Positions 38,565 to 47,938 of a DNA stretch of 64,000 bases are shown in pieces (positions within the stretch are counted from its first letter, which is position 1; the number at the start of each line of letters is the position of its first letter). This stretch comes from Streptomyces sp. L2 (lineage in GTDB: Bacteria; Actinomycetota; Actinomycetes; Streptomycetales; Streptomycetaceae), in assembly GCF_004124325.1 (NCBI RefSeq), contig NZ_QBDT01000001.1, forward strand, positions 7,688,001 to 7,752,000, read 5' to 3'. The notes under the pieces were generated by a model. The model was not told the DNA's origin. It saw only the letters and a list, made by a program, of their open reading frames with translations, and made no database searches. Both the position numbers and the translations under genes were made by a program.

Positions 38565-40538
38565 TTGTTTGGATCTGCACAGGTGCCTTGGGTCCAAGGC
38601 GCTCGTGAACCTGGCACGGCCGTGGTGGACGGCAAGGGACGCAATCGGCTCAGGGCGGTGCTCGCCACCGCCACGGCTGTCGCCTCGTTCGTCGCGCCGG
38701 TGGCGCTGGCGGCCGATGCAGCGGCGGCCGCGCGGCAGACATGCACCACCCCGAGTGTGCTGTCGGGAAGCCATTTCGAGATCGACACCAGTGCGAACCT
38801 GGTCGTCAACGGTGGCGCCGACTGCATCGACTGGCTCACAGGAGGCGCGGGTGCCGGCTTACGCTCCCGAGTCGTGAAGAAGTTGGACCGGCCGAGTGGG
38901 GCGAGTGATGACTCGTTCGGCCAGGGCACTTCCGAGAACGACGCGAACCCCGCCGTCACTTTGGGCTCCATCCCGCCGAACAAGAGCGACCTCACCACGT
39001 TCGGCCTCTTCACAGAGACGGACACGACGCCGAAGTTCCTCGAACTGTTCTGGCGTCGGCAAAACGCTCCGTCCGGTACGACCACCATGGACTTCGAGTT
39101 GAACCAGAAATTCTGCGATCCCAAGGCAACGCCGACGAACTGCGCGGACAACGGGCCCACCGAAACCGTGACGCCGGTCCGCACCGCAGGCGACAAGCTG
39201 ATCACCTACGACCTCGCCCAGGGCGGCACTGTTCCCACCATCTCACTCCGTACCTGGACAGGCTCCTCATGGGGCCCGGCCTCGGACATCAGCGGGGGCG
39301 CGAACCCCACCGCGGTGGGCTCGATCAACACCTCCGCTGTCCCGGACGACCAGGCCGACGACCTCGGCTTCCCACCGCCGTCGGCCGGGTCGCCCGTATC
39401 ACTGGACCCCTTCACGTTCGGCGAGGCGGCGATCTCGTACGGTGCGATCTTCCCCGGGGGTGGCAGCTGCACGTCGTTCGGCTCGGCCTATGTGAAGAGT
39501 CGTTCCTCGACTTCGTTCACTTCCGAGGTGAAGGACTTCATCGCCCCCACGCGGGTGCAGATCACCAACTGCAGCTCACTGACGACCAGCGCGACTTCGA
39601 GCGGGACGGTCAGAACGCCGATCCACGACTCCGCGACACTCGCGGGGGCGTCCGCCGACGCAGGTGGCTCGATCACCTTCCGTCTCTTCAACCAGGCGGG
39701 CTGCCCGTCCAGCAGCCAGGTGTTCACCAGCCAGGTCCCGGTGAGCGGCAACGGCACCTACGACTCGGCGAACTTCACGCCGACCAGCGTCGGCACCTAC
39801 TACTGGACGGCTTCCTACAGCGGTGACGCGAACAACTCCCCATCCGCGGCCGCCTGCGGTGACGCCGGGGAATCGACTGTCGTCAAGAAGGCACGACCGT
39901 CGATGACCACGCAACTCTCCGACTCCTCGATCACCGTCGGCGGTTCCGCGCACGATGCGACAATCCTGAACGGCGCGACTGCCGACGCGGGCGGCACGGT
40001 CACCTACAGCGTGTACAGCGACAACGCCTGCACCCAGAACCGGCGGGATGCCGGCACCAAGACGGTCACCAACAGCTCGGTCCCCGACTCTGACACCCTG
40101 CGGTTCCTCTCGACCGGTACCTTCTACTGGCAAGCGGCCTACAGCGGTGACGACAACAACGAGGCCGCAAAGAGCGACTGCACGAGCGAGGCACTGACCG
40201 TCAGCAAGGCGCGCGCCGATCTCACCACCGCGCAGCAGCTCTTTCCGCAGGACTCCGCGACAGTCACCGCCACGGCCGGCGGGCAGCCCACGGGCACCGT
40301 CACGTTCCAGCTGTACGGTCCCGGCGACACCACCTGTACCGCCGCCCCGGTCTACAGCAGTATCCCGGTGACCCTCAGCAACGGCCGGGCCAGCACGTCG
40401 AACGGCACCTACAGCGTGGACGCAGCCCACTCCGGCGACTACCGGTGGAAGGTGTCGTACAGCGGCGACAGCACGCATGACGAAGCCGTCAGTGAATGCG
40501 GCACGGAACACGCCACCATCACGGTGACGAACGCGTAG
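38565..40538 (+). CDS. Large secreted protein with three C-terminal Ig-like repeats
   Basis: 657 residues from a TTG codon preceded by GAGGAG at ideal spacing; a GTG 63 bases earlier lacks a ribosome site. A long signal peptide ends near ALAADAAAAA. The N-terminal 280 residues form an unassigned domain with a few cysteines. The C-terminal 310 residues hold three related Ig-like repeats, each ending with a variant of GTYYWTASYSGDANN (TFYWQAAYSGDDNNE, DYRWKVSYSGDSTHD) and spaced by about 95 residues. Each repeat has a paired cysteine. The layout suggests an extracellular adhesin or surface-associated protein. There is no LPxTG motif or C-terminal helix, so no wall anchor. Codon 99 is TTA. Confidence 0.8.
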   Translation: MFGSAQVPWVQGAREPGTAVVDGKGRNRLRAVLATATAVASFVAPVALAADAAAAARQTCTTPSVLSGSHFEIDTSANLVVNGGADCIDWLTGGAGAGLRSRVVKKLDRPSGASDDSFGQGTSENDANPAVTLGSIPPNKSDLTTFGLFTETDTTPKFLELFWRRQNAPSGTTTMDFELNQKFCDPKATPTNCADNGPTETVTPVRTAGDKLITYDLAQGGTVPTISLRTWTGSSWGPASDISGGANPTAVGSINTSAVPDDQADDLGFPPPSAGSPVSLDPFTFGEAAISYGAIFPGGGSCTSFGSAYVKSRSSTSFTSEVKDFIAPTRVQITNCSSLTTSATSSGTVRTPIHDSATLAGASADAGGSITFRLFNQAGCPSSSQVFTSQVPVSGNGTYDSANFTPTSVGTYYWTASYSGDANNSPSAAACGDAGESTVVKKARPSMTTQLSDSSITVGGSAHDATILNGATADAGGTVTYSVYSDNACTQNRRDAGTKTVTNSSVPDSDTLRFLSTGTFYWQAAYSGDDNNEAAKSDCTSEALTVSKARADLTTAQQLFPQDSATVTATAGGQPTGTVTFQLYGPGDTTCTAAPVYSSIPVTLSNGRASTSNGTYSVDAAHSGDYRWKVSYSGDSTHDEAVSECGTEHATITVTNA

Positions 40539-40562
40539 GACAGCTACACGGGCTGCGTGTAA

Positions 40563-40599
40563 AGGGCCCCGACCACCCGGCAGGAGGAGTCGGGGCCCT
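40563..40599 (+). terminator. Hairpin terminator after the Ig-like exoprotein gene
   Basis: A perfect 11-bp stem (AGGGCCCCGAC with GTCGGGGCCCT) with a 15-nt loop begins 25 bases after the stop codon. Confidence 0.75.
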
Positions 40600-40871
40600 C
40601 AGAGCCCACATGATCACAGCGAGAGCACGACGGAACCGACCGGGCAGAAGAGGCAAGAACATCGTTCGCCCTGGTACACCACGTAATCGTTCGATTCGTG
40701 CGGCGCGGAGCCGTGACACCGCGCCGTTGGTAGACGGCTCTTCGCGGCCAAAGGTTCAGTACGGGTATGCGCGCACCTCCTGAGCTGACGCCGAGGTAGG
40801 TCATGAACGGCTGTGGCGAACTTTGGTACGGGCAAGAAGCCCTTGGGCTGAGCCGGTCGTCGAGCGGGCCG

Positions 40872-41450
40872 TCATGACCGACGGGCCTGGAGCGTCAGGA
40901 CCCCTACCCCGGCAGCTCCTCCCCGTGGCGGGGTCGCCATACGGTGTCCGGGCGGGGAGGCCACACCCCGCCTGAGCAACGTCACCAAGGGGCAGCGCGG
41001 CCGCGTGAACTGCTCCGGGCGGGCCCGGATCGACCCCGAGGCCGCAGCCGCAGTGATGCGGGCGGATCAACTTCGGTACCGGGCCCCTGCTGGTGGTGCG
41101 CACCGCATGCCCCGGCCGACCCGGACGTCGTCGCGGCCGACATGCGGGGCGCGGGCCTGGAGCCCCTGGGCCCGTACCCGGGAGCGGGCACACCCTGGCC
41201 CTACCGCTGCCGGACGTGCGGAGAACCCGGGACCCCACACTGGGCTCCATCCGACAGGGGCAGGGAGCGCCACCGCGGTGATGCGGGCGGCGGGCCTGAA
41301 GCCGCTGGAGCTGTACCCGGCACCGCGTTCCCGTGGAAGAGTCGCTGCGCCAAGTGTGGAGTCATCGTCTCCCCGCGCCTGGCAGGGAAGTCGGGCTGCG
41401 GCAGAGCTGCGGGCGCACCGGATCATGTTTCGGCAACGCCGCCGCGGAGA
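40872..41450 (+). pseudogene. Broken gene of tandem zinc-ribbon repeats
   Basis: Across three frames the same unit recurs: a helix like DPEAAAAVMRA(A)GLEPL, then PYPGSSSPW or PYPGAGTPW, then a ribbon such as CRTCGEPGTPHW, CAKCGVIVSPRL or GREATPRLSNVTKGQRG ending at a cysteine. At least four units of about 40 residues can be recovered. Each boundary needs a frameshift, and several zinc cysteines are missing (for example Ser in TVSGRE). I recognise the style from repeat proteins of streptomycetes with treble-clef-like fingers, of unknown role. This copy is dead. Confidence 0.65.
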
Positions 41451-41518
41451 GCGGGAAAACTTCAGTTCTTCCCAGGCCAAAGATGTCGCGCACCCTCGGG
41501 CGTCAGCAGTCTTGAAGG

Positions 41519-42679
41519 TCAGTGAACCCCTCTGCCCCGCCGCTCCACCGGTACGTATGCCTGGCTCTTGGGTCCGATGTAATGCGCGCTCGGGCGGATG
41601 ATCTTGCCGTTCTCGCGCTGTTCGATCACGTGAGCGCCCCAGCCGGTGGTGCGCGCGATCGCGAACAGGGGTGTGAACATGGGTGCTGGAATTCCCATCA
41701 TGTGGTAAACGGACGCCGAGTACCAATCAAGATTGGGAAAGAGCTTCTTCTCTGTCCACATCAGCTTCTCGATGCGCTCGGATACTTCGAACATTATTGG
41801 GTTGCTGCCGCTTTCGCACAGTTCGCGACTGAGGTCTTTGATGATCGGGTTGCGGGGATCGCCTGCCGTGTAGACGGGGTGGCCGAAGCCGGTCACGATC
41901 TCCTTGTGCTCCAGTCGTGCGCGGATGCCGGTTTCGGCCATGTCGGCACTGCTGTAACTGGCGATGATCTCCATCGCCGCTTCGTTGGCGCCGCCGTGCT
42001 TGGGGCCGCGCAATGCGCCGATTGCCCCGGTGACGCATGAATGCAGGTCCGAACCGGTGCTGGCGATAACCCGCGCTGTGAAGGTCGAGGCGTTGAATTC
42101 GTGTTCGGCGTAGAGGATCAGTGACCGGTCCAGTGACCGGGCGTGCCGTGCGCACGGCGGCGTGCCGTGCAGCAGGTGCAGGAAGTGCGCGGCCACGGAA
42201 TCGGCATCGGTCTCCACATCGATGCGCTGACCACTGCGAGTGAAGTGCCACCAATACAGCAGCATGCAGCCGAAACTGGCTATCAGCCGGTCGACCACGT
42301 CACGCGCTTCGGGGGCGGGATGGTCTTCGCGTTCCGGCAGGACCGTACCGAGCACCGAACAGCCGGTGCGGAGCACATCCATCGGGTGGGTGCCGGCCGG
42401 CAGCAGTTCGAGAGTCTCCCGCACGGTGCCTGGCAGGCCACGCAGGCGCTGCAGCTTGGCCTTATACGCTGTGAGCTGTGAGGCAGTCGGCAGGCTGCCG
42501 TGCACCAGCAGGTGCGCGACCTCCTCAAAGGTCGAGTTCGTGGCCAGATCTTCGATCCTGTAGCCGCGATAGCGCAAGTCGTTGCCGCGGCCGACCGTGC
42601 ACAGTGCGGTGATGCCGGCGGCGGTGCCGCTCAACGCGACGGACTTCTTGGGCGTGGGAGGCTCCTGGATTTCGCTCAT
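41519..42679 (-). CDS. prpC: 2-Methylcitrate synthase/citrate synthase
   Basis: 386 residues, the length of short (type II/PrpC-like) citrate synthases. Motifs are [17 protein letters not shown] at the start, [14 protein letters not shown], the catalytic GPKHGGANE and GFGHPVY histidines, and the C-terminal arginine region ([14 protein letters not shown]). It condenses acetyl- or propionyl-CoA with oxaloacetate. It lies downstream of, and in the same direction as, the siderophore operon, 199 bases after the aldolase gene. A dedicated supply of citrate (or methylcitrate) for the siderophore is therefore plausible. No other methylcitrate-cycle genes (prpB/D) are nearby. The start is ATG with AAAGG upstream; the longer frame upstream is not conserved. 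Confidence 0.85.
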   Translation of the reverse strand: MSEIQEPPTPKKSVALSGTAAGITALCTVGRGNDLRYRGYRIEDLATNSTFEEVAHLLVHGSLPTASQLTAYKAKLQRLRGLPGTVRETLELLPAGTHPMDVLRTGCSVLGTVLPEREDHPAPEARDVVDRLIASFGCMLLYWWHFTRSGQRIDVETDADSVAAHFLHLLHGTPPCARHARSLDRSLILYAEHEFNASTFTARVIASTGSDLHSCVTGAIGALRGPKHGGANEAAMEIIASYSSADMAETGIRARLEHKEIVTGFGHPVYTAGDPRNPIIKDLSRELCESGSNPIMFEVSERIEKLMWTEKKLFPNLDWYSASVYHMMGIPAPMFTPLFAIARTTGWGAHVIEQRENGKIIRPSAHYIGPKSQAYVPVERRGRGVH

Positions 42680-42843
42680 TCTTCGACCTTTTGAGAATCC
42701 TCTGCAGGATGCGGGAGGGGAGTCAGGGGGCACCGGGGTCTTCCGACTGCGACAGGAGTGTGCGGAGAGGGGGCCGGGGTGCCGGAGAAAGCCGGGGTGG
42801 GAGATCCCCATGTAGGGGAGCACGCCACCCGGTCCGCGGTGTC

Positions 42844-42865
42844 TGTGCTCCACCCTGGAGGAGCA
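42844..42865 (-). terminator. Weak hairpin between the siderophore operon and prpC
   Basis: A 7-bp stem (GTGCTCC/GGAGCAC) with an 8-nt loop lies just after the aldolase gene stop. It may partly separate transcription of the operon from that of the citrate synthase gene. Confidence 0.3.
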
Positions 42866-42878
42866 CCCCGGAGGATCC

Positions 42879-43670
42879 TCACTGCGGCTGACGGGGTGGA
42901 AGGCACGTTCGGCGCAGGTCGTTCAGGTGGCTGCGCAGGGCGCGGGCCGCGAGATCGCAGTCTTGGCCGAGTACGAAGGCGCGTACGCCCGCGGCGCGCC
43001 ATTCCGCCTGCGTTTCCGGGGTACGGCTCATAGCAGCGAACGGGACGCCGCTTTCGGCGCAGGCGGCCTGCACCTGGCGTACGGCGTGCTGGACTCGTGA
43101 GTCACGTGTCTGCCAGGGCACGCCGTAGGACTGGGAGAGGTCGCCGGGGCCGGGCAGTACGAGGTCCACGCCACCGCCTCCCAGGATTTCCTGGATCGAC
43201 TCCACCCCTTCGATGTCCTCGATCAAGGGGATGATCATGGTCTCGGCATTGGCCTGCTTGATGTACTCGGCCGGCTCGATGCGGCCGAAGCCCAGGTTGC
43301 GGCCGCCGTTGAGGGAGCGTAGGCCGTCCGGGGCATAGCGGGCGGCACGGATCGCCTCGTCCACGTCGCGCCGCCGCCGTACGTGCGGGATCACGACACC
43401 CATCGTTCCGGCGTCGAGTGCGCGCAGCACCGATCCGGGATCGGCCTCGGGCACCCGGACGAACGGTGTGAGACCGACGGCCTCGGCGGCGCGGATGAGG
43501 TTTTCCAACTGCTGTGGGTCGACGAGGGTGTGTTCGCTGTCGAGGATCACGAAGTCGTAGCCGGCGCAGCCGATCATCTCGACCAGCAACGGTGCGGGGA
43601 TCGTACAGAACAGCCCGTAGACCTCCTCTCCTGTCGCTAGCTTCCGCTTCACGGTGTTGGGGCGCAGCAT
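42879..43670 (-). CDS. HpcH/HpaI-family aldolase, SbnG-like citrate-forming enzyme
   Basis: 263 residues with the HpcH/HpaI class II aldolase barrel. It has [14 protein letters not shown] (catalytic His), [11 protein letters not shown] (substrate Arg), [11 protein letters not shown] (metal Glu) and [12 protein letters not shown] (metal Asp). In staphyloferrin B clusters the homologue SbnG forms citrate from oxaloacetate and acetyl-CoA. The same role is inferred here because the gene starts 1 base after the stop of a siderophore-type decarboxylase gene and shares its operon. A true pyruvate-type aldolase function cannot be excluded by sequence alone. Confidence 0.8.
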   Translation of the reverse strand: MLRPNTVKRKLATGEEVYGLFCTIPAPLLVEMIGCAGYDFVILDSEHTLVDPQQLENLIRAAEAVGLTPFVRVPEADPGSVLRALDAGTMGVVIPHVRRRRDVDEAIRAARYAPDGLRSLNGGRNLGFGRIEPAEYIKQANAETMIIPLIEDIEGVESIQEILGGGGVDLVLPGPGDLSQSYGVPWQTRDSRVQHAVRQVQAACAESGVPFAAMSRTPETQAEWRAAGVRAFVLGQDCDLAARALRSHLNDLRRTCLPPRQPQ

Positions 43671-43671
43671 G

Positions 43672-44910
43672 TCAGCTCACGTTCCGTTCGGCTTCGGGCG
43701 CGGGCCCGGTGTTCATGAAGTGGAATCCCGGCTGGGGATGCATGAGGAAGTCGTGATGGGAGATGTTCCACGCGTAGGCGCCTGCGAGCGAGAACGCCAC
43801 CCGGTCGCCGGCGCGCAGACCGGCCGCGGGGATATCGCGGGCCAGGACGTCTTTGGGGGTGCACAGCTGGCCGGTGAGCGTGATCCGGTCGTGGCGAGCC
43901 CGGGGGCGCGGCCACGGGTGCGGCCAGTGCTGTACGGGCAGGACAGAACACGGCTGGTCGTGTCCTTTGGTGGCAGGGGTGCGCAGGTGGTGGGTGCCGC
44001 CGTGGACGACGGCGAATTCCTCACCGTGGCTGTGCTTGATGTCCAGCACCTCGGTCGTGTACCAGCCGCAGTACGCGGTCAGGGCGCGGCCTGGCTCGAT
44101 CCGCAGCGTCAGGCCGGGGTGGCGGTCGGCGAGGCGGGCCAAGCCTGCGCCGTACGCGACCCAGTCGAAGCGGCGGGTGGGGCGCGTGTAGTCGACGTTC
44201 ATGCCGCCGCCGATGTTCACCTCTGCCAGGCGGATTCCGTGGCGTCCAGCTAGCTCCTCGGCCCAGGTGACGACGGACGCGGCCACCGCCAGCTGTTCGG
44301 GAGCCTCCAGTCCGCTGGCCAGGTGGGCGTGGATCCCGCGCGGCTCGAGTTGCGGGTACGTGTCGTCCGTGAGCAGGCGAATGACCGTGTCGGCCTGGCA
44401 CGGGTCGAGGCCGAATGGGGTGGGGCGGCCACCCATCGTCAAGGAACTACCTGCCAGAGAGCCGTCGGGCACGGCGAGGTTGAAGCGCGGTAGAACTGCG
44501 ACGGGGGTGTCCGGTGTGATACGACCGGCCAGATCACCCAGCATGTGCAACTCGTGGACGCTTTCCACGTGGAACCGCTCCACGCCCTGCTTCAGGGCGG
44601 CCGTGATCTCGGCGGATGTCTTGCCAGGGCCGCCGAAGGCCAGGGGGTGGCCCGGCATGGCCTTGGCGACGTGGGTGAGCTCGCCGCCGGAGGAGACCTC
44701 GTAACCGTCGACGTATGAGCCGAGCGCGGCCAGAATCGCCGGCTCCGGATTGGCCTTGGCGGCGTAGTACAACTCCACTCGCTCGGGGAGGGCGGCCCGC
44801 ACGGATGCGGCGTGCTCGCCCAGTGCCGTCAGGTCGTAGATGTACGAGGGCAGTTCCGTGGAAGGCAGGGACAGAATCCGGTCGCGTACCGCTGGCGTGA
44901 GGGCGGTCAT
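43672..44910 (-). CDS. PLP-dependent amino acid decarboxylase of siderophore type (PvsE/SbnH-like)
   Basis: 412 residues, fold-type III decarboxylase (diaminopimelate/ornithine decarboxylase group). The PLP lysine is in YYAAKANPEP (Lys52). GGGMNVDY, EPGRALTAYCGW and GQLCTPKDVLA (active-site Cys and Asp from the second subunit) follow the family order. In vibrioferrin, staphyloferrin B and achromobactin clusters such enzymes make the amine unit (ethanolamine or diaminoethane type) from an acylated or free amino acid. Its ATG overlaps the stop of the upstream NIS synthetase gene (ATGA), and the next gene follows after 1 base, so it is in the middle of the operon. Confidence 0.85.
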   Translation of the reverse strand: MTALTPAVRDRILSLPSTELPSYIYDLTALGEHAASVRAALPERVELYYAAKANPEPAILAALGSYVDGYEVSSGGELTHVAKAMPGHPLAFGGPGKTSAEITAALKQGVERFHVESVHELHMLGDLAGRITPDTPVAVLPRFNLAVPDGSLAGSSLTMGGRPTPFGLDPCQADTVIRLLTDDTYPQLEPRGIHAHLASGLEAPEQLAVAASVVTWAEELAGRHGIRLAEVNIGGGMNVDYTRPTRRFDWVAYGAGLARLADRHPGLTLRIEPGRALTAYCGWYTTEVLDIKHSHGEEFAVVHGGTHHLRTPATKGHDQPCSVLPVQHWPHPWPRPRARHDRITLTGQLCTPKDVLARDIPAAGLRAGDRVAFSLAGAYAWNISHHDFLMHPQPGFHFMNTGPAPEAERNVS

Positions 44911-46691
44911 CGCGCGCTCCGGGTGCTGTGATCGCGGTCCGCTTCGAAAACGACGTCCTCAGCGAACGGTGAGGGCAGGCGGACGTAGCCGGCTTCGCGG
45001 TCGGGCTTGCGATCCCAGCTAGTGAGCAGGTTGGCCTTGGCCGGCAGCGGCACCCCGGCGAGCAGGGCGGCGAGACGAGGCGGGCAGCCGTGCCGTTCGG
45101 CGTACGTCTGGAGGGTGGCGCGTACCTGTGCCCAGAGTGCGTGTTCGGTATGCGGGAACAGGTCGGCGATGGCGGCGAGTGTTTCGGCGACGTGGTTGAC
45201 CAGCAGGCAATAGATGACCCGGTCCCAGCCGCGCTGTGCGTCGTACGTCATCGGAGCCGCGACCTCGGCGGGTAGTGCGGCGAGGGTGTCGGTGTGGTGC
45301 TCCGGCACGAGCTTGGTGCCCTCCAGGTCGCGGAAGAGAACCTGCACGGGCATGCCATGGCCGTCGACGCAGACGAGAACGTTTTGCAGGTGCGGCTCCA
45401 GGACCAGGCCGTGGTCGGCATAGGCGGCGAGTACCGGCGGCAGGAGCAGGTTGAGGTAGGCGGTCCACCAGGTGAGGGCGGTCTGGGGTCCCGCACCGTC
45501 CAGCAGGCAGGAGATGTGCGCGGTTCCTGTCGGGTACTCGTCGGCGATGGCGGCAGCAAGCAGCGGGGTGGCACCTGGCAGGAGCCGCCGGCTCAGGCCC
45601 TCGCGGACGATCACGCCGAAGCCTTCGAGTAGCGCGCGGTCGACGGTCCCGTCGGGACCGGGCAGCGCGAGACTGCGATAGGCGGGTTCGAGGAGCAGGG
45701 CGCTGCCGGTAAAACGGGCGGCCAGATCAGAGAGCGCAGGGGCGATGAGGCGGGTGAGAGCGACCGCGCCGGACAGCTCGTAGTGAGCGTTCCTGCGTAG
45801 GCAGTTGGTGATTCGCACGTTCAGGCTGAACTTCAGGAACGTGTCACCGTTGTAGAGGGTGCGCACCGAGGCGGTGGCGGCGAAGGGAGTCCTGCCGGGA
45901 CCTAGATCGATAATGTCGCCCCGGTCGGAGGCCGCCTGGAGCGCGGGGTGATCGCGCAGCATCTCGTATTGCCAGGGGTGCACGGGCAGCAGACGGTAGC
46001 CGTCCGGGAGAGCGGGGTGTAGTCGGTTCAGCACCTCGGTGGCGTCGGCCTCGGCGGTCTCCTCGGCGATCAGGTGCTCGCGGACGGCGAGGTGGCGCAG
46101 CGGGAAGACGGCCGCGGCCTCAGGAGCGTAGGCCGGCCAGGAGGCCGCGTCCCCCGTCCGAGCCTTCGGCGTGGGGTGGAATCTGTGACCGAACAGCAGC
46201 GACTGCTCGGAAGCGAGGTAGGCGGCGAGCCGGTCGTCGGCCAGCCGCAGGCTGCGCGCGACCGTCTCTGCACCGGGCGTCGTCCGCGTGGCGAGCGTGG
46301 CGGAGATGGCCTGGTGACTGGAGGCGATCTGCTCCAGGAACTCCTTGTTGCGCACGCCTGTGTGCAGGAACAGCTCGTCGTGTGTGTACTCCGCCAGGAC
46401 ACGCCAGTCGATCTCCGACCAGGCGTCGTCGCGCTGCTCGGTGACCGGGCCGGCGAACCGGTGCGCGCCCAGCAGCGACGTACGGCGCAGCGCGATGCGC
46501 AGCAGCACGCCGCGGCGGGGCAGCCGCAGCAACAGGTGACCGTCGCTGACGGCGGTCTGCCGCTCAGGGCCGGACACCTCGCGCAGCAGGCAGTTGAGGA
46601 GGGTGTGGGCCACTGCCTCGTCGGCTGTCGGGAGTCCGGGGCGTGTCACTGGAGCGGGCGTGGCGTCGAGAGAGTCGGTCAACGAAGGCAT
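44907..46691 (-). CDS. IucA/IucC-family NIS siderophore synthetase (PvsD position)
   Basis: 594 residues. Recognisable ATP-site and substrate blocks are LLPVHPWQYEMLRDHP, TFLKFSLNVRITNCLRR, LEPHLQNVLVCVD and VLFRDLEGTKL, and a FhuF-like C-terminal thumb region (GCPPRLAALLAGVPLPAKANLL) ends the protein. It adenylates a citrate-type carboxylate and couples it to an amine or alcohol. The start ATG shares a base with the stop of the exporter gene (TGATG). A longer frame upstream is only the shadow of that gene. Which of the two synthetases acts first cannot be told from the sequence. Confidence 0.9.
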   Translation of the reverse strand: MPSLTDSLDATPAPVTRPGLPTADEAVAHTLLNCLLREVSGPERQTAVSDGHLLLRLPRRGVLLRIALRRTSLLGAHRFAGPVTEQRDDAWSEIDWRVLAEYTHDELFLHTGVRNKEFLEQIASSHQAISATLATRTTPGAETVARSLRLADDRLAAYLASEQSLLFGHRFHPTPKARTGDAASWPAYAPEAAAVFPLRHLAVREHLIAEETAEADATEVLNRLHPALPDGYRLLPVHPWQYEMLRDHPALQAASDRGDIIDLGPGRTPFAATASVRTLYNGDTFLKFSLNVRITNCLRRNAHYELSGAVALTRLIAPALSDLAARFTGSALLLEPAYRSLALPGPDGTVDRALLEGFGVIVREGLSRRLLPGATPLLAAAIADEYPTGTAHISCLLDGAGPQTALTWWTAYLNLLLPPVLAAYADHGLVLEPHLQNVLVCVDGHGMPVQVLFRDLEGTKLVPEHHTDTLAALPAEVAAPMTYDAQRGWDRVIYCLLVNHVAETLAAIADLFPHTEHALWAQVRATLQTYAERHGCPPRLAALLAGVPLPAKANLLTSWDRKPDREAGYVRLPSPFAEDVVFEADRDHSTRSAR

Positions 46692-47938
46692 CAACGGCTC
46701 CGGCGGGCAAGGAGGAAGCGGAGGTTCAGTGCGAGAAGAGCGGTCGTGAGCGTGGTGGCCAGGGCGACGGCGGTACCGGTCAGGACAGGCGCGGTGGGGC
46801 CGAAACGAGCGTTGCCCACCGCCGCCGCCAGACCTGCGGCGACCGCGCCGGCCTTGGTGAAGAACTCCAGTGACCCGAACAGTCCGCCGGGGGCCCGGCC
46901 TGGGGCGCAGTCGGCGGCGAGCACCGACAGGCAGACCAGACCGAGCGTCAGGCCCGCGCCGAGTACGAGCCGTACGGCAGTCAGGGTGAGGAGGGAGTGG
47001 GCCACGCTGTGGCCTGCGAGCCCGACCGCCGTGCAAGCGAAGCCTAGTGCGATCCCGGCGCGGGGGCGGCTCCGGAAGGCCGCGTGCACGGGTATCGCCG
47101 CTGTCAGGAAGCACAGGTGGGGCAGGGCGAAGAGCGTGCCGACCAGCGCCGGTGAGATTCCCGGTATGCGTTCTTCTACGAGCGAGATCAGGTAGGGGAA
47201 TGAGATTACGGTGGAGAAGACGAAGGCGAAATTCAGAGCGTACAGGGTGCGCAGGGACACGGCAGGGACTCTTTCGTGCCTCTCGGTGACCGGCTCTGGC
47301 GTCGTCTCTGTGGCCTCCCGGTGCGTCCTTCGCGGTTCGGGGAGAGCGGTGAGCAGGAGCGCCGCGGCGAGTGGCAGGAGCGCGAGGAGCGCGTACTGGC
47401 GGTGTGGCGAGAGCCAGGGTGACAGAAAGCCGACGACGATGGGGGCGATGACCAGGGCGGCTCTGGCGCTGCCCTGCATGAGAGTGAGGGCTCGGGACAA
47501 AGCGGATCCCTCCAGCGCGGCGCCCAGGTAGCCGTTGGATGCGGCGAATGTGCCTCCGAAGATGCCTTGCAGCACCAGGGCTGTGGTGAAGGCGGCGAGA
47601 GAATCGGCCCATCCGGCGAGCAGAAAGGCGAACGCGAGGCCCAGTTGGGCGCGCAACAGCAACCGTTTGCGGCCGAAGCGGTCGGCGAGCCGACCCCACA
47701 GCGGGGCTCCCAGGCCGCCGAAGAAGGTGGGGACGACGTACAGGAGTCCGGCCCACCGGACGGCTTTGTCGCCGAACTCGGGCAGGATCTGCGTCAGATA
47801 AGGCGGCAGTCCCAGGGCCGCGAAGGAAGCCACGAAGTAGCAGCCGGCTAAGGCGTGCACATGACGGCGGCGAAGACCGGGAAGGGGTGGGTCGCTGGCG
47901 GGAACCGGCATGGACCTGGCTGCCACGCAGTCACTCAT
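46691..47938 (-). CDS. MFS exporter of the siderophore operon (PvsC-like)
   Basis: 415 residues with about 12 hydrophobic segments and the loop motif GRLADRFGRKRLLLR between helices 2 and 3, typical of MFS drug or metabolite exporters. Set between the two NIS synthetase genes, as pvsC is in vibrioferrin clusters, it most likely secretes the finished siderophore. The start was chosen at MSDCVA, with AGGAG 6 bases upstream; it overlaps the preceding gene by 8 bases. Codon 30 is TTA (47849-47851), the only bldA-type codon I noticed in this operon. Confidence 0.88.
   Translation of the reverse strand: MSDCVAARSMPVPASDPPLPGLRRRHVHALAGCYFVASFAALGLPPYLTQILPEFGDKAVRWAGLLYVVPTFFGGLGAPLWGRLADRFGRKRLLLRAQLGLAFAFLLAGWADSLAAFTTALVLQGIFGGTFAASNGYLGAALEGSALSRALTLMQGSARAALVIAPIVVGFLSPWLSPHRQYALLALLPLAAALLLTALPEPRRTHREATETTPEPVTERHERVPAVSLRTLYALNFAFVFSTVISFPYLISLVEERIPGISPALVGTLFALPHLCFLTAAIPVHAAFRSRPRAGIALGFACTAVGLAGHSVAHSLLTLTAVRLVLGAGLTLGLVCLSVLAADCAPGRAPGGLFGSLEFFTKAGAVAAGLAAAVGNARFGPTAPVLTGTAVALATTLTTALLALNLRFLLARRSR

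Noticed and set aside
46692..47756. 355-residue N-terminal extension of the first NIS synthetase
   Set aside because: It is the out-of-frame shadow of the MFS exporter gene; the TGATG junction gives a better start.
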